Positions 31,255 through 40,691 of a stretch of DNA of 64,000 nt are shown one piece after another; the stretch's first letter is position 1; each line of letters begins with the position of its first letter. A program made the position numbers and the translations under genes. The stretch comes from Aureimonas psammosilenae (GTDB lineage Bacteria; Pseudomonadota; Alphaproteobacteria; Rhizobiales; Rhizobiaceae): NCBI RefSeq assembly GCF_009176975.1, contig NZ_WEZG01000001.1:558001-622000 (forward strand), in the 5' to 3' direction. Under the pieces are notes generated by a model that saw nothing but the letters and a program-made list of their open reading frames with translations, ran no database searches and was not told the origin of the DNA.

Positions 31255-32259
31255 TTGCTTCAAACGCTCGCCAAACCGCCGCTGACCCTTCGCCTTTGCG
31301 AGCCGCGCGGCTTCTGCGCGGGCGTCGATCGCGCGATCCAGATCGTGGTCCTCGCTTTGAAGAAGTACGGCGCGCCGGTCTATGTGCGCCACGAGATCGT
31401 CCATAACCGCTACGTGGTGGAAGGCCTGCGCAATCTCGGCGCGGTGTTCGTGAAGGAGCTCGACCAGATCCCGGACGACGGCCAGCCGGTGGTGTTTTCC
31501 GCGCACGGCGTGCCCAAAACCGTGCCGGCGGAAGCGCAGCGCCGCGAGCTTTTGTATCTCGACGCGACCTGCCCGCTCGTTTCCAAGGTGCACAAGCAGG
31601 CGCTTCTTCATGTGAAGCGCGGCCGGCATGTCCTGCTGATCGGCCATGCCGGGCACCCGGAAGTCGTCGGCACGATGGGCCAGCTTCCCGAAGGCACCGC
31701 GACGCTGATCGAGTCGGAAGAAGCCGTCGCCGCCTTCGAGCCTCTCGACCGCGAGAACCTCGGCTTCGTGACGCAGACGACGCTGTCCGTGGACGACACG
31801 GCGGGCGTCATCGCGGCGCTGCAGGCGAAGTTCCCGGCGCTGACCGCCCCCTCGTCGGATTCCATCTGCTACGCCACCACCAACCGCCAGGACGCGGTGC
31901 GGGTCGCAGCCCCGCAAGCCGATCTCTTCATGATCGTCGGCGCGCCCAATTCCTCCAATTCCATGCGTCTCGTGGAAGTCGCGAGCCGGGCGGGCGCCAG
32001 GGATTCCTGTCTCGTCCAGACGGCGGCGGACGTGCCCTTCGAGCGTATCCACGGCGGCATGGTGCTGGCCATGTCGGCCGGCGCGTCGGCACCCGAGATC
32101 ATCGTGGACGAGATCGTGAACTCGCTGCGCGACCGCTTCGACCTGCGCCTCGAACTGGTGCAGACGGCGGTGGAGAACGAGAACTTCCCCGTGGTGCGCT
32201 CGCTTCGCGAAACGCCGCTGGAGGCCAGGGACATGGCCTTCGTCAACGGCGAGCGTTGA
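31255..32259 (+). CDS. ispH: 4-hydroxy-3-methylbut-2-enyl diphosphate reductase
   Basis: The last enzyme of the MEP pathway, forming IPP and DMAPP. There is no ATG near the family N-terminus: TTG codons at 31222 and 31255 are the best starts (31255 chosen, giving 334 residues). The three Fe-S cysteines are in [21 protein letters not shown] and [12 protein letters not shown], and [10 protein letters not shown] and the HPEVVGT region are intact. It runs from the SURF1 gene into thrB (4 bases to the next start). Confidence 0.93.
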   Translation: MLQTLAKPPLTLRLCEPRGFCAGVDRAIQIVVLALKKYGAPVYVRHEIVHNRYVVEGLRNLGAVFVKELDQIPDDGQPVVFSAHGVPKTVPAEAQRRELLYLDATCPLVSKVHKQALLHVKRGRHVLLIGHAGHPEVVGTMGQLPEGTATLIESEEAVAAFEPLDRENLGFVTQTTLSVDDTAGVIAALQAKFPALTAPSSDSICYATTNRQDAVRVAAPQADLFMIVGAPNSSNSMRLVEVASRAGARDSCLVQTAADVPFERIHGGMVLAMSAGASAPEIIVDEIVNSLRDRFDLRLELVQTAVENENFPVVRSLRETPLEARDMAFVNGER

Positions 32260-32263
32260 ACCC

Positions 32264-33238
32264 ATGGCCGTTTATACCGACGTCACCGAGCCCCAGCTTT
32301 CGGACTTCCTGAAGGACTACGATCTCGGCGATCTCCTCAGCTACAAGGGGATCGCGGAAGGGGTGGAGAATTCCAATTTCCTTCTTCGCACCACGGCCGG
32401 CACCTTCATCCTGACGCTCTACGAGAAGCGCGTGAACAAGGGCGATCTGCCCTTCTTCGTCGGCCTGATGCGCCATCTCGCCTCGCGCGGCCTGTCCTGT
32501 CCGCTGCCGGTGGAAGCGCGGAACGGTGAAACGCTGGGCGAGTTGTCCGGGCGGCCGGCGGCGATCTTCACCTTTCTGGAAGGCATGTGGACGCGCCGGC
32601 CGGGCGTCGCCGAATGCCGCGCCGTCGGGCGCGCGCTGGCCGGCATGCACGGCGCGACGGCCGATTTCGAGGGCCATCGCCCGAACGCGCTGTCGGTGTC
32701 CGCTTGGGCGCCGCTCGCGGAAAGCTGCGGGCCGCAGTCCAACCGGGTGGAGCCGGGTCTTTTCACCGAAATCAGCCGCGAGCTTGCCGAGATCGAGGCG
32801 CTTTGGCCGAAGGATCTGCCGACCGGCGTGATCCATGCCGATCTTTTCCCCGACAACGTGTTTTTCCTGCAAGGCCAGCTTTCGGGCCTGATCGACTTCT
32901 ATTTCGCCTGCAACGACATCCTCGTCTACGACCTCGCCATCTGCCTTTGCGCCTGGTGCTTCGAGCCGGACGGCGCCTTCAACATCACCAAGGGCCGGGC
33001 GATGATCGAGGGCTATCGCGCTGTCCGGCCCTTGTCGGCGCGCGAGATCGAGGCCTTGCCGGTTCTGGCGCGGGGGGCGGCCATGCGCTTCCTCCTGACG
33101 CGGCTCTACGACTGGCTGAACGTTCCCGATGATTCCTTCGTGACCAAGAAGGACCCGAAGGAATACCTGCGCAAGCTGCGCTTCCATCGCGGCGTGAAAA
33201 GCGCGGCGGATTACGGTTTGCATCTGGAAGAAGCATGA
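32264..33238 (+). CDS. thrB: Homoserine kinase (ThrB type II, aminoglycoside-phosphotransferase fold)
   Basis: A 324-residue kinase of the phosphotransferase fold used by many alphaproteobacteria for homoserine phosphorylation in threonine synthesis. Motifs are ENSNFLLRT near the ATP site, [11 protein letters not shown] (catalytic Asp) and GLIDFYFAC (metal-binding Asp). It overlaps rnhA by ATGA (33235-33238). thrC is found at about 43 kb on the other strand. Confidence 0.94.
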   Translation: MAVYTDVTEPQLSDFLKDYDLGDLLSYKGIAEGVENSNFLLRTTAGTFILTLYEKRVNKGDLPFFVGLMRHLASRGLSCPLPVEARNGETLGELSGRPAAIFTFLEGMWTRRPGVAECRAVGRALAGMHGATADFEGHRPNALSVSAWAPLAESCGPQSNRVEPGLFTEISRELAEIEALWPKDLPTGVIHADLFPDNVFFLQGQLSGLIDFYFACNDILVYDLAICLCAWCFEPDGAFNITKGRAMIEGYRAVRPLSAREIEALPVLARGAAMRFLLTRLYDWLNVPDDSFVTKKDPKEYLRKLRFHRGVKSAADYGLHLEEA

Positions 33239-33708
33239 GCGGGCAGCGCGTCGAGATTTTCACGGACGGTGCCTGTTCGGGCAATCCGGGACCGGGCGGC
33301 TGGGGCGCGATCATGCGCTACGGCGACACGGAAAAGGAATTGTCGGGCGGCGAGCCGCTGACCACCAACAACCGCATGGAGCTTCTGGCCGCCATCTCGG
33401 CGCTGGACGCCCTGAAGCGGCCGATGGCGATCGACCTTCATTCGGACTCGCAATATCTGCGCGACGGCATCACCAAGTGGATTCACGGCTGGAAGCGCAA
33501 CGGCTGGAAGACGGCCGACAAGAAGCCGGTGAAGAATGCCGAGCTTTGGCAGGCGCTGGATGCCGCGCGCCTTCGCCACGAGGTGACCTTCCACTGGATC
33601 AAGGGCCATGCCGGCCATCCGGAAAACGAGCGCGCCGACGAACTCGCCCGCCTTGCCATGGCGCCCTTCAAGAAGGGCGGCGCCGCCGCTATCGCTCCTC
33701 GACCGTGA
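33235..33708 (+). CDS. rnhA: Ribonuclease HI
   Basis: A 157-residue RNase H. The catalytic carboxylates are visible in [27 protein letters not shown] and [10 protein letters not shown], and [16 protein letters not shown] carries the conserved His and last Asp. It degrades RNA in RNA-DNA hybrids. It is translationally coupled to thrB, and its 3' end overlaps the convergent orphan gene by 20 bases. Confidence 0.97.
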   Translation: MSGQRVEIFTDGACSGNPGPGGWGAIMRYGDTEKELSGGEPLTTNNRMELLAAISALDALKRPMAIDLHSDSQYLRDGITKWIHGWKRNGWKTADKKPVKNAELWQALDAARLRHEVTFHWIKGHAGHPENERADELARLAMAPFKKGGAAAIAPRP

Positions 33709-34570
33709 CCTGACGCGGCGAGGCGAGGCTCGCCAAAGCGCGCGAATGAGCAAAGCAGCGCGCGTCGCAAGTCCTCAATGGGCTCGGAAGAAGCGGATCG
33801 GCGCTCAGATTCATGGTGAGGCTCCCCGGCCTCGTGCGATCGCCAAGGAGGCGTATCCGGCCGGCAAGGCTTTTCTCATCGCCCGCCGTCCAGCTTCGGA
33901 GAAGCGCTGTCGCCTCGTCGGACAAAACGATATGCGTCTCGGAGGCAAAGAGTTCGCCGACCCGTTCGGCAAGGGCCGCCAGGCGGTCCCGCCCGTCCGG
34001 GGAGGGCGGGTTCATCTTCAGCATCAGGCTGCCGACCGCGCGCTCGCCGCGCCCCCGCGCCACGAGAAACGCCTCGTCATCCGCCGCGCCGTCGATCCGC
34101 AGCGGTGACGCACATTCCCATTCGCCCGCGAAAACCTGGCTCGGCTCCCACCGCGCCTGATCGAAGCCGAGCGCGGCGAGACTTTCGCAGAAATCGCCGG
34201 GGTTCAATCCGGCGAAGGCGAGGAAGCGCCGACCGCCGATGGGCGTCGGCTCGGGCGAGAAGAAGGGATCGGTGACTTGCGCATTCGCCCGGCTCGCCGG
34301 TGCCGCCGGGGATGGCTCGCGGCGCACGGTCGGAACGGTGGTGAAGGTCGGAGGCTTCACCACGAGCGGCGGTTCTTCGGAGGCGCGCATGGAAAGCATG
34401 GCGAAGACGCCGCCGCAGGCGACGAGCGCCACGACGAGCCCGCCCCGCAGAAGAGGGGCGGCCGCCGCCAGTGTCTGGAAAGCGTGGCCGAGGCGCGCGG
34501 ACAAGCGCCGGAGCGGCGAGCTTGATTCCGGCGCGTCACTGGTGGCCGGGCTGTCCGTCCATCTGTCCAT
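33689..34570 (-). CDS. Uncharacterised single-span membrane protein
   Basis: Encodes 293 residues from the ATG at 34570 ([13 protein letters not shown]); an upstream in-frame ATG at 34657 overlaps the peroxiredoxin stop and adds an Arg-rich run. A cytoplasmic N-terminus with Ser/Arg, one hydrophobic segment ([20 protein letters not shown], about 40-59), a Pro-rich linker and a C-terminal domain (about 110-285) with [16 protein letters not shown] and [10 protein letters not shown]. It may belong to the DUF6030 group of Rhizobiales, but I am unsure. It lies 83 bases after the peroxiredoxin gene on the same strand. No function is assigned. Confidence 0.7.
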   Translation of the reverse strand: MDRWTDSPATSDAPESSSPLRRLSARLGHAFQTLAAAAPLLRGGLVVALVACGGVFAMLSMRASEEPPLVVKPPTFTTVPTVRREPSPAAPASRANAQVTDPFFSPEPTPIGGRRFLAFAGLNPGDFCESLAALGFDQARWEPSQVFAGEWECASPLRIDGAADDEAFLVARGRGERAVGSLMLKMNPPSPDGRDRLAALAERVGELFASETHIVLSDEATALLRSWTAGDEKSLAGRIRLLGDRTRPGSLTMNLSADPLLPSPLRTCDARCFAHSRALASLASPRQVTVEER

Positions 34571-34653
34571 CGCCCGTCGCCGCCGCCTTCCTCGATCCTT
34601 CCACGCTGCGCCCTCATAGCATGGAAGCGGTTCAGCAGCCGTTGCTTGCCGCT

Positions 34654-35139
34654 TCAAAGAGCCGCGAGGATGGTCTCCGCCGAGCTTTTGTCCGGTAGTC
34701 CCGGCTTTTCCTCGACATTCAGAAGCTTCACCACGCCGTCCTCGACGATCATGGAAAACCGGCGCGAGCGCGTACCGAGCCCCGCCACCGCCAGATCTAC
34801 GTCGAGGCCGAGTGCCTTCGTGAAATCGCCGTTGCCGTCGGCAAGGAACAGGATGCGCCCCTCAGCGCCCGTCGCCTTTTGCCAGGCCTTCATGACATGG
34901 TGGTCGTTCACGGCCAGAACGGCGATCTCGTCGACACCCTTGGCGCGGATTTCGTCGTTGTGGTCGAGAAAGCCCGGCAGGTGATTCTGGCTGCAGGTCG
35001 GGGTGAACGCCCCCGGCACGCCGAAAAGCACGACCTTCCTGCCCGCAAACACTTCCGTCGTGGCGATCTCGCGCGTGCCGTCCTCGGTCGGCGTCTTCAG
35101 GGTGGCTTGCGGGATGGGCTCGCCGATCGCGATGGTCAT
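34654..35139 (-). CDS. Peroxiredoxin of the Prx5/thioredoxin-fold type
   Basis: Encodes 161 residues from 35139 (MTIAIGEPIP). The peroxidatic Cys lies in FGVPGAFTPTCSQNHLPGF, the Prx5 signature, near residue 50. There is no second Cys at the usual resolving position, so it is probably a one-Cys or glutaredoxin-dependent type. It reduces peroxides in the cytoplasm. The neighbours, an orphan membrane protein and a DsbD-like domain protein, suggest a stress or envelope-redox group, but nothing firmer. Confidence 0.94.
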   Translation of the reverse strand: MTIAIGEPIPQATLKTPTEDGTREIATTEVFAGRKVVLFGVPGAFTPTCSQNHLPGFLDHNDEIRAKGVDEIAVLAVNDHHVMKAWQKATGAEGRILFLADGNGDFTKALGLDVDLAVAGLGTRSRRFSMIVEDGVVKLLNVEEKPGLPDKSSAETILAAL

Positions 35140-35188
35140 GGGGCTCGACTTTCCTTTTGCGTGTTCTCGGTGCGGAACATAGCGTTCC

Positions 35189-35995
35189 TCAGTTTCCCGG
35201 AAGGGGCAAATCCACCTCACTGCGCCAGCTTGCCTCGCCTTTGACGAGGATCGCCTCGGCCCGCACCGGCTCGCCGCCGCGCTTTCGCGGTTGGCGCAGC
35301 ACGGGCAGGCGAAGCACGACGCCGCCATCCGTTGTTTCGCTCGTGCCGGACGGCTTGTCGAAGGCCCAGCCCTCCGCCGCGACGAAAAGATCCGCATTTT
35401 GCCCGAGATCGCCCGGCTTCACCGTGACGTCGAGGCTTTTCCCGTCCGGCGAAAGGCGCATCGACGCGATGCCCTCGTCTCGGCTGCTCGCCTTCGACAG
35501 GGCGGCGAAGGCGGCCTCGATCGAACCTTCGTCGGTTGGGGGCTCGGAGGTCAGGTGGAGTGAAGCGGGAATGCAGACCTCGCGGCAAAGCCCGATCGTC
35601 AAACGAAGGTCGAGATGCGGGACGGCATTCCCGGTCGCCGTGCCCTCGATCGCCACCGCGAAGGGGGCTGAATAAACGGTGGATTCCGAAAAGCCGTCAT
35701 CGAAGCGATGCGGGGCGGGGAAATGCGCTTCCACCGCCTTCGTGCCGGCGCTGGCCGCGAAATCCATGGATGGCGGAATGCCGGCGTCGCCGGGATCGAG
35801 CCAATAGGTCTTCCAGCCGGGTTCCAGATCCACCAGAAGCGCGCCGCGCCAGCGCCCGTCGGGTCCGGGCGGCTCGGCCAGAAGCGTGAAATGCGCGCCG
35901 TCCTCGGCATGCTTTCCGGCAGCGGAGATGGTCCCGGCCGGAAAAAGAAGGAAGCCGAGAACCGGTATGGCAAAGCGTAGCATGGCATGGATCAT
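35189..35995 (-). CDS. Exported protein with DsbD N-terminal-like (thiol-disulfide interchange) domain
   Basis: Encodes 268 residues from the ATG at 35995 (or 264 from 35983). A signal peptide (LRFAIPVLGFLLFPAGTISA) precedes a domain resembling the periplasmic alpha domain of DsbD, with the reactive pair in GLCREVCIPASLHL near residue 143. No membrane reductase domain follows, so this is a stand-alone form that would need a partner to receive electrons. Frequently annotated as protein-disulfide reductase domain protein. It ends 49 bases upstream of the peroxiredoxin start, same strand. Confidence 0.85.
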   Translation of the reverse strand: MIHAMLRFAIPVLGFLLFPAGTISAAGKHAEDGAHFTLLAEPPGPDGRWRGALLVDLEPGWKTYWLDPGDAGIPPSMDFAASAGTKAVEAHFPAPHRFDDGFSESTVYSAPFAVAIEGTATGNAVPHLDLRLTIGLCREVCIPASLHLTSEPPTDEGSIEAAFAALSKASSRDEGIASMRLSPDGKSLDVTVKPGDLGQNADLFVAAEGWAFDKPSGTSETTDGGVVLRLPVLRQPRKRGGEPVRAEAILVKGEASWRSEVDLPLPGN

Positions 35996-36174
35996 CGCTG
36001 CCGCGGTGCCCACTTGTCCAGTGCGGCGCGATCTCGATCCGTCCTCGATGGTGACCAAGCCGAAAAAGCTGCGACTTTTCGGTGTTTGCCCTTGATGGCT
36101 TGCGATTGCCGCCCTCCAATGGTGCAATGCGTTCGCGCATTGCCGAAAGTGCCGGATCAAGCGGGATAGCCGAT

Positions 36175-36825
36175 ATGGACGAGAACGGCGGAAGCACCGA
36201 GCAGACCATGCCTTCCGGCATCGAACCGGGAGCCGGACAGATCGGCGAGGCGGGGAACTCGCTCGAAGGGCATTTCCTGATCGCCATGCCCGGCATGGAG
36301 GATGAGCGCTTCGCGCGCTCCGTGGTCTATGTCTGCGCCCATTCGGCGAGCGGCGCGATGGGCTTCATCATCAACAAGGCGCAGCCCATCACCTTCGCGA
36401 CCCTTCTCGCGCAGCTCAACATCGTGAAGGAAGAGGACGCCATCCGCTTGCCGAACAGCACGCGCGACGTGTCCGTCTGCATGGGCGGGCCGGTGGAACG
36501 CGGCCGAGGCTTCGTGCTTCATACCGGCGACTACAGTTCCGAATCCACCGTGGCGATCTCCACCGGTGTGTCGCTGACGCCGACGCTCGACATCCTGAAG
36601 GCGATCTCGCAAGGGGTCGGGCCGGACTCGGCGCTGATGGCGCTCGGCTATGCCGGATGGGGCGCGGGCCAGTTGGAAGGCGAGATCGCGGCCAATGGCT
36701 GGCTGACCTGCAAGGCCGATGATGGCCTGATCTTCGACACCAAGCTCGACGGGAAATATTCGAGGGCGCTGGCTCTTCTCGGCGTTGATCCGGCCTTTCT
36801 CGCGACCGAAGCCGGCCACGCCTGA
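36175..36825 (+). CDS. YqgE/AlgH family protein
   Basis: A 216-residue protein with the start at 36175 (MDENGGSTEQ) behind a GCGGG-type ribosome site; upstream in-frame codons extend into the promoter. The YqgE core is obvious: GHFLIAMPGMEDERFARSVV, HSASGAMGFIINK, GGPVERGRGFVLHTGDY. The biochemical role of the family is unknown. It is divergent from the DsbD-like gene and convergent with the dehydratase gene. Confidence 0.9.
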   Translation: MDENGGSTEQTMPSGIEPGAGQIGEAGNSLEGHFLIAMPGMEDERFARSVVYVCAHSASGAMGFIINKAQPITFATLLAQLNIVKEEDAIRLPNSTRDVSVCMGGPVERGRGFVLHTGDYSSESTVAISTGVSLTPTLDILKAISQGVGPDSALMALGYAGWGAGQLEGEIAANGWLTCKADDGLIFDTKLDGKYSRALALLGVDPAFLATEAGHA

Positions 36826-36847
36826 AGGGCGTCACCGGCAGCCTTTT

Positions 36848-37777
36848 TCAGGCGGCAAGGCTCGCTTGCCATTCGGCGAGCTTGGGGACGGTCACTGTGG
36901 CGCCGCCGCACACCACCACGAGCGGCGCTTCCAAGCCGTCGAGAAGCGGCCGGTGACGTTCTTCATAGAGGAGCGCGAGCGTCGCGCCGCAGGCCGGCTC
37001 GACCAGAATGCGATGATCATCGAGAAAACGCTCGCAGGCGTCGAGGGCTTCCCGGTCCGACACCACGCCGCAGCGGATCGGTCGGCTTTGCGAGAGCGCG
37101 AATGCGTGATCCGCCACCCGCGCCGCGCCGAGCGATGTCGCGATGCTCGTGACCTTGGGAAGCGAAACGTGGCGTTTCGCCTCGACCGACGCTGCGAGGC
37201 TCGCCGCGCCTTCCGTTTCCGCCGTCAGGATCGGCAGGGCACTGAGGCCGTTGCGCTCCAGCCCTTCCGCGACGCCGGCAAGCAACCCGCCGCCGCCGAC
37301 GCAAAGGACTACGCCGTCGAAAGCCACGCCGCTCGCGGCGACCTCATCGATCAGCGTCGCATGGCCTTGCCAAAGAAGGGGGTCGTCGAAAGGGTGGATG
37401 AAGGCGGTGTTCTCGTCCACCAAGCCTTGCGCGAGCGCGTTGGCCTCGGCCCAGGCCGCGCCATGGACGATCACCTCCGCCCCGTCCTGCCCAAGAAGGC
37501 GCTTGGCATGGTCGGTGGCGGTTTCAGGCACCACTACCGTCACCGGAATGCCCAACATGCGCCCGGCATAGGCGACCGCCATGCCGGCATTGCCGCCGGA
37601 CGACGAGACGAAGCGCTTGGCGCCGGCGCGGGCATGGGCTTCGCAGGCCGCGCCGACGCCTCGTATCTTGAAGGAGCCCGGCACCTGCAGCGCGTCGAGC
37701 TTCAGCCAGACGGTGCGCCCGGTGCGAAGGCTCAAGGGGCGCGAGGCGACGAGCGGCGTATCGTTATGAAGGGGCAT
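36848..37777 (-). CDS. Pyridoxal-phosphate-dependent threonine/serine dehydratase-like protein
   Basis: Encodes 309 residues from the ATG at 37777 (MPLHNDTPLVASRPLS), which lies inside the end of the upstream EAL gene (14-base overlap). The PLP lysine lies in QVPGSFKIRGVG near residue 41, the SSGGNAG loop near 75 binds the substrate carboxylate, and VCVGGGGLLAGVA near 170 binds the phosphate. Fold-type II family; threonine or serine deamination, or racemisation, is likely. Whether it is catabolic or biosynthetic cannot be decided; there is no ACT regulatory domain. Confidence 0.9.
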   Translation of the reverse strand: MPLHNDTPLVASRPLSLRTGRTVWLKLDALQVPGSFKIRGVGAACEAHARAGAKRFVSSSGGNAGMAVAYAGRMLGIPVTVVVPETATDHAKRLLGQDGAEVIVHGAAWAEANALAQGLVDENTAFIHPFDDPLLWQGHATLIDEVAASGVAFDGVVLCVGGGGLLAGVAEGLERNGLSALPILTAETEGAASLAASVEAKRHVSLPKVTSIATSLGAARVADHAFALSQSRPIRCGVVSDREALDACERFLDDHRILVEPACGATLALLYEERHRPLLDGLEAPLVVVCGGATVTVPKLAEWQASLAA

Positions 37778-40691
37778 GGGACCGTTCTGGAGGAAGTTCG
37801 CTCGGGGCGCGGCCCTTGCGGCGCGGCCCGCCGCGCTCGGTGAGGCGGCGTCGCACCTCTTCCTGGCTGAGCGGGGGCGAGAAAAGATAGCTTTGCCCGT
37901 ATTCGCAGCCGAGCTCGTGAAGCCTGTCGGCATCCTCGGCGGTTTCCACGCCTTCCGCGATCACCGCGAGGTCCAACTCGCGCGCCATGGAGATGATCGA
38001 CTGGACGATGATCGGGCGCTCCGGCCGGTGCTCGCCGCGCAGGAAGGTCTGGTCGATCTTCAACGTGTCGAAGGGAAAGCGCGTCAGATAGGCGAGCGAG
38101 GAATAGCCGGTGCCGAAATCGTCGATCGACAGGCCGACATCCATGTCGCGCAGCCGCGCGAGAAGGTGGGCCGAGCGCTCTGGATTGTCCATCACCATGG
38201 ATTCGGTGATTTCCAGCTTCAAGCAGCGTGGCGGCAGCGAATAGCGCTCGATAACAGTGCGCACGTCGTTGACGAGGTCCTGTCGGATGAGCTGGCGGCT
38301 CGACACGTTCACCGACACGGTGAGCTTCTCGCTGCCCGTCAGCTTGTGCCAGTCGGACAAGCGAAGCGCGGCTTCTTCCAGCGCGAACTGCCCGAGATCG
38401 ACGATCAGGCCGCAGCTTTCGGCGAGCGGCACGAACTCGGCCGGGGAAATCAGGCCGCGCTTGGGGTGGTTCCAGCGCAAAAGCGCCTCGAAGCCGGCGA
38501 TCTTCCTGTCCGACAGCCGCACGATCGGCTGGAAGGCGAGGAACAGTTCGTTGCGCCCGAAAGCGCGGCGAAGGTCGGATTCGAGTTCCAGGCGCCCCGA
38601 GCCGTTGGTGCGAAGCGCCGGGCGGAAGGGCTCGATGCGATCGCCGCCGAGGCGCTTGGCCTGATACATGGCGAGCTCGGCCTCCTTCAGCGCGGCGTCC
38701 GGCGTCGAGCCTTCCGCCCAGCCGGTGATGCCGATGGAGCCGGTGAGAACGATCTCCTTGTCGCCGAAGGCGATCGGCGCCTTGATCGCCTCGCGCAGCT
38801 TGTCGGCGAAGCCCGCGATCGCTTCCATCTCGGTTTCCGACACGAGGATCAGACCGAACTGGTCGCCGGAAAGGCGCGCGAGCGAGTCCTGAACCTTCAG
38901 GATGCGGCGCAGCCGGCGGCCGACCGTCAGAAGGATCGTGTCGCCCGTGGCGATGCCGAGATCGTCGTTCACCTGCCGGAAGCGGTCTATGTCGATCACG
39001 AGAAGGCTTGGCCGAACGTCCGGCCGTGCGGTGGCGAGCGCGCCGATCGATGACAGGCGGTCGATAAAGAGTTCGCGGTTCGGCAGGCCGGTGAGCTGGT
39101 CGTGGAGCGAATCGTGCAGCAGCCGTTCCTCGGCCTTTCGCTCGTCGGTGATGTCCTTCAGCGTGCCGACGCAGCGCACGACTTCGCCGTCGCTGCCCAG
39201 AACCGGCCGCGCGCGAAGCTGGACCCAATGGTAATGCCCTTCGCGCCCCTTCACCCGGAAGTTCTGCGCGATGCGCCCGCGTCGGTGCTCCAGGATCGTG
39301 TCGAGCGTCAGCTTGAAGCGGTCGCGGTCGTCGGGATGAAGGATCGGCAGCCAGTCGCGCGCATGGCCCGTCATCTCGCCGAAGGGCAAGACTTCCGGTC
39401 CGTCCTTCTGGCTTCCCGCGAAGATGCGGTCGCGCGTCACGTCCCAATCGAAGATCGCGTCGCCCGTGCCGGCCAGCGCCAGGGCGCGGCGTTCGAGATC
39501 GGAGATCGCGCCGCCGGAAAAGCCGGAGCCGGCGAAGGCGTGCTGCATCACCGTAAAGCCGATGAGGAGCACGATGAGAACCAGCCCGCCGCCGAGCGCC
39601 GGCTGGATCACGTCGTTGTTGACGCGGCCGGTCACCGTCATCCACCCCGCGAAGGTCCAGACGAGGATGAGAAGCCAGGTCGGGATCAGCATGATCGCCC
39701 GGTCGAAGCCGACGGCCGCTAGATAAAGAATCAGGCCAAGGCCGATGACGCCCGTCGCCGCCATGGAAATACGCGCCGCGCCCGCCGCCACCGGCGGATC
39801 GAAGCCGCTCGCCGCCCCGAGCGCGCCGAGACCGAGGAGCCAGAGAAGCGTGAAGGCCGAGAAGACGCCGTGCCAGCGGTTGAGGTGGAGATAGGCCGAA
39901 AGGAACACGACCAGCGTGAAGGCGAGCGCGACTTCCGTTCCGGCCCGCCAGACGCCTTCCTGGCCGGGCTGGATCGGCACGAGCTTCTGCCAGAAGTCGA
40001 AGTCGATGCAGATATAGGCGAGCACGGCCCAGGCGAGCGCGGCGGTGGCCGGAAACATCGCCGAGCCCTTCACCACGAAGAGGATCGTCAGGAAGACCGC
40101 CAGAAGGCCGGCGATGCCGAGCACGATGCCGCGATAAAGCGTGTAGGCGTTGATCGTGTCCTTGTAGGCGTTCGGCTCCCACAGCCGGATTTCCGGCATG
40201 TCGTGGGACGCCATCTCGGCGACGAAGGTGACGGTGGAGCCGGGATTGAGCGTGACGAGAAAGACGTCGGCCTCGGAACTCGGCTGGCGCTCCAGCGCGA
40301 AACCCTCCGACGGCGTGATCGAGGCGATGCGCTGGCTCCCGAGATCCGGCCAGATCACGCCGGAGCCGGGCAGGCGGAAGTTCGGCGCGACCACGAGGCG
40401 GTCGAGCTGCACGTCGGTATTGTTGGCGATGGCGAACACCGCCCAGTCGCCGGAGGAATTGGGGGAGTTGGCCTCCACCTCGATGCGGTGGACGATGCCG
40501 TCGGCGCCGGGCGCGGTGGAGACCTGAAAGCTCTTGCCCCGGTCACGGTGAATCTCGACCGCCGGCTTCAGGTCGATGGCAACATCGTCGCGCGCGATCC
40601 CGACCGCTTCCAAGGCGAAAGCGGGCAAGGGCGCGGCGAGTGCCATCAGGAGGAAAAGACAGAGCCGAAGGAGCATCGCAACCGGGTTCAT
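37764..40691 (-). CDS. Membrane c-di-GMP enzyme: 7TM sensor, PAS, degenerate GGDEF, EAL
   Basis: A 975-residue protein. A signal peptide (1-26) and a periplasmic 7TMR-DISM-like sensor domain (about 30-180) lead into seven hydrophobic helices (about 184-388), then a PAS/PAC domain (about 400-517), GGDEF (about 525-690) and EAL (about 700-945). The GGDEF loop reads SGDQF at 608-612, with Gln for the usual Glu, so cyclase activity may be lost. The EAL domain is complete: EALLRW, KLEITES, DDFGTGYSS, LKID and AEGVE. Net phosphodiesterase output is most likely. It is the fourth gene of an overlapping operon starting at thrC. Confidence 0.92.
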   Translation of the reverse strand: MNPVAMLLRLCLFLLMALAAPLPAFALEAVGIARDDVAIDLKPAVEIHRDRGKSFQVSTAPGADGIVHRIEVEANSPNSSGDWAVFAIANNTDVQLDRLVVAPNFRLPGSGVIWPDLGSQRIASITPSEGFALERQPSSEADVFLVTLNPGSTVTFVAEMASHDMPEIRLWEPNAYKDTINAYTLYRGIVLGIAGLLAVFLTILFVVKGSAMFPATAALAWAVLAYICIDFDFWQKLVPIQPGQEGVWRAGTEVALAFTLVVFLSAYLHLNRWHGVFSAFTLLWLLGLGALGAASGFDPPVAAGAARISMAATGVIGLGLILYLAAVGFDRAIMLIPTWLLILVWTFAGWMTVTGRVNNDVIQPALGGGLVLIVLLIGFTVMQHAFAGSGFSGGAISDLERRALALAGTGDAIFDWDVTRDRIFAGSQKDGPEVLPFGEMTGHARDWLPILHPDDRDRFKLTLDTILEHRRGRIAQNFRVKGREGHYHWVQLRARPVLGSDGEVVRCVGTLKDITDERKAEERLLHDSLHDQLTGLPNRELFIDRLSSIGALATARPDVRPSLLVIDIDRFRQVNDDLGIATGDTILLTVGRRLRRILKVQDSLARLSGDQFGLILVSETEMEAIAGFADKLREAIKAPIAFGDKEIVLTGSIGITGWAEGSTPDAALKEAELAMYQAKRLGGDRIEPFRPALRTNGSGRLELESDLRRAFGRNELFLAFQPIVRLSDRKIAGFEALLRWNHPKRGLISPAEFVPLAESCGLIVDLGQFALEEAALRLSDWHKLTGSEKLTVSVNVSSRQLIRQDLVNDVRTVIERYSLPPRCLKLEITESMVMDNPERSAHLLARLRDMDVGLSIDDFGTGYSSLAYLTRFPFDTLKIDQTFLRGEHRPERPIIVQSIISMARELDLAVIAEGVETAEDADRLHELGCEYGQSYLFSPPLSQEEVRRRLTERGGPRRKGRAPSELPPERSHAPS

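Noticed and set aside
36820-36853. GCCTGAA/TTCAGGC repeat across the yqgE and dehydratase stops
   Set aside because: Seven-bp arms with a 20-base loop are too weak to call a terminator.
37776-39053. 425-residue plus-strand frame opposite the EAL domain
   Set aside because: Shadow of the c-di-GMP gene; no motif and no ribosome site.
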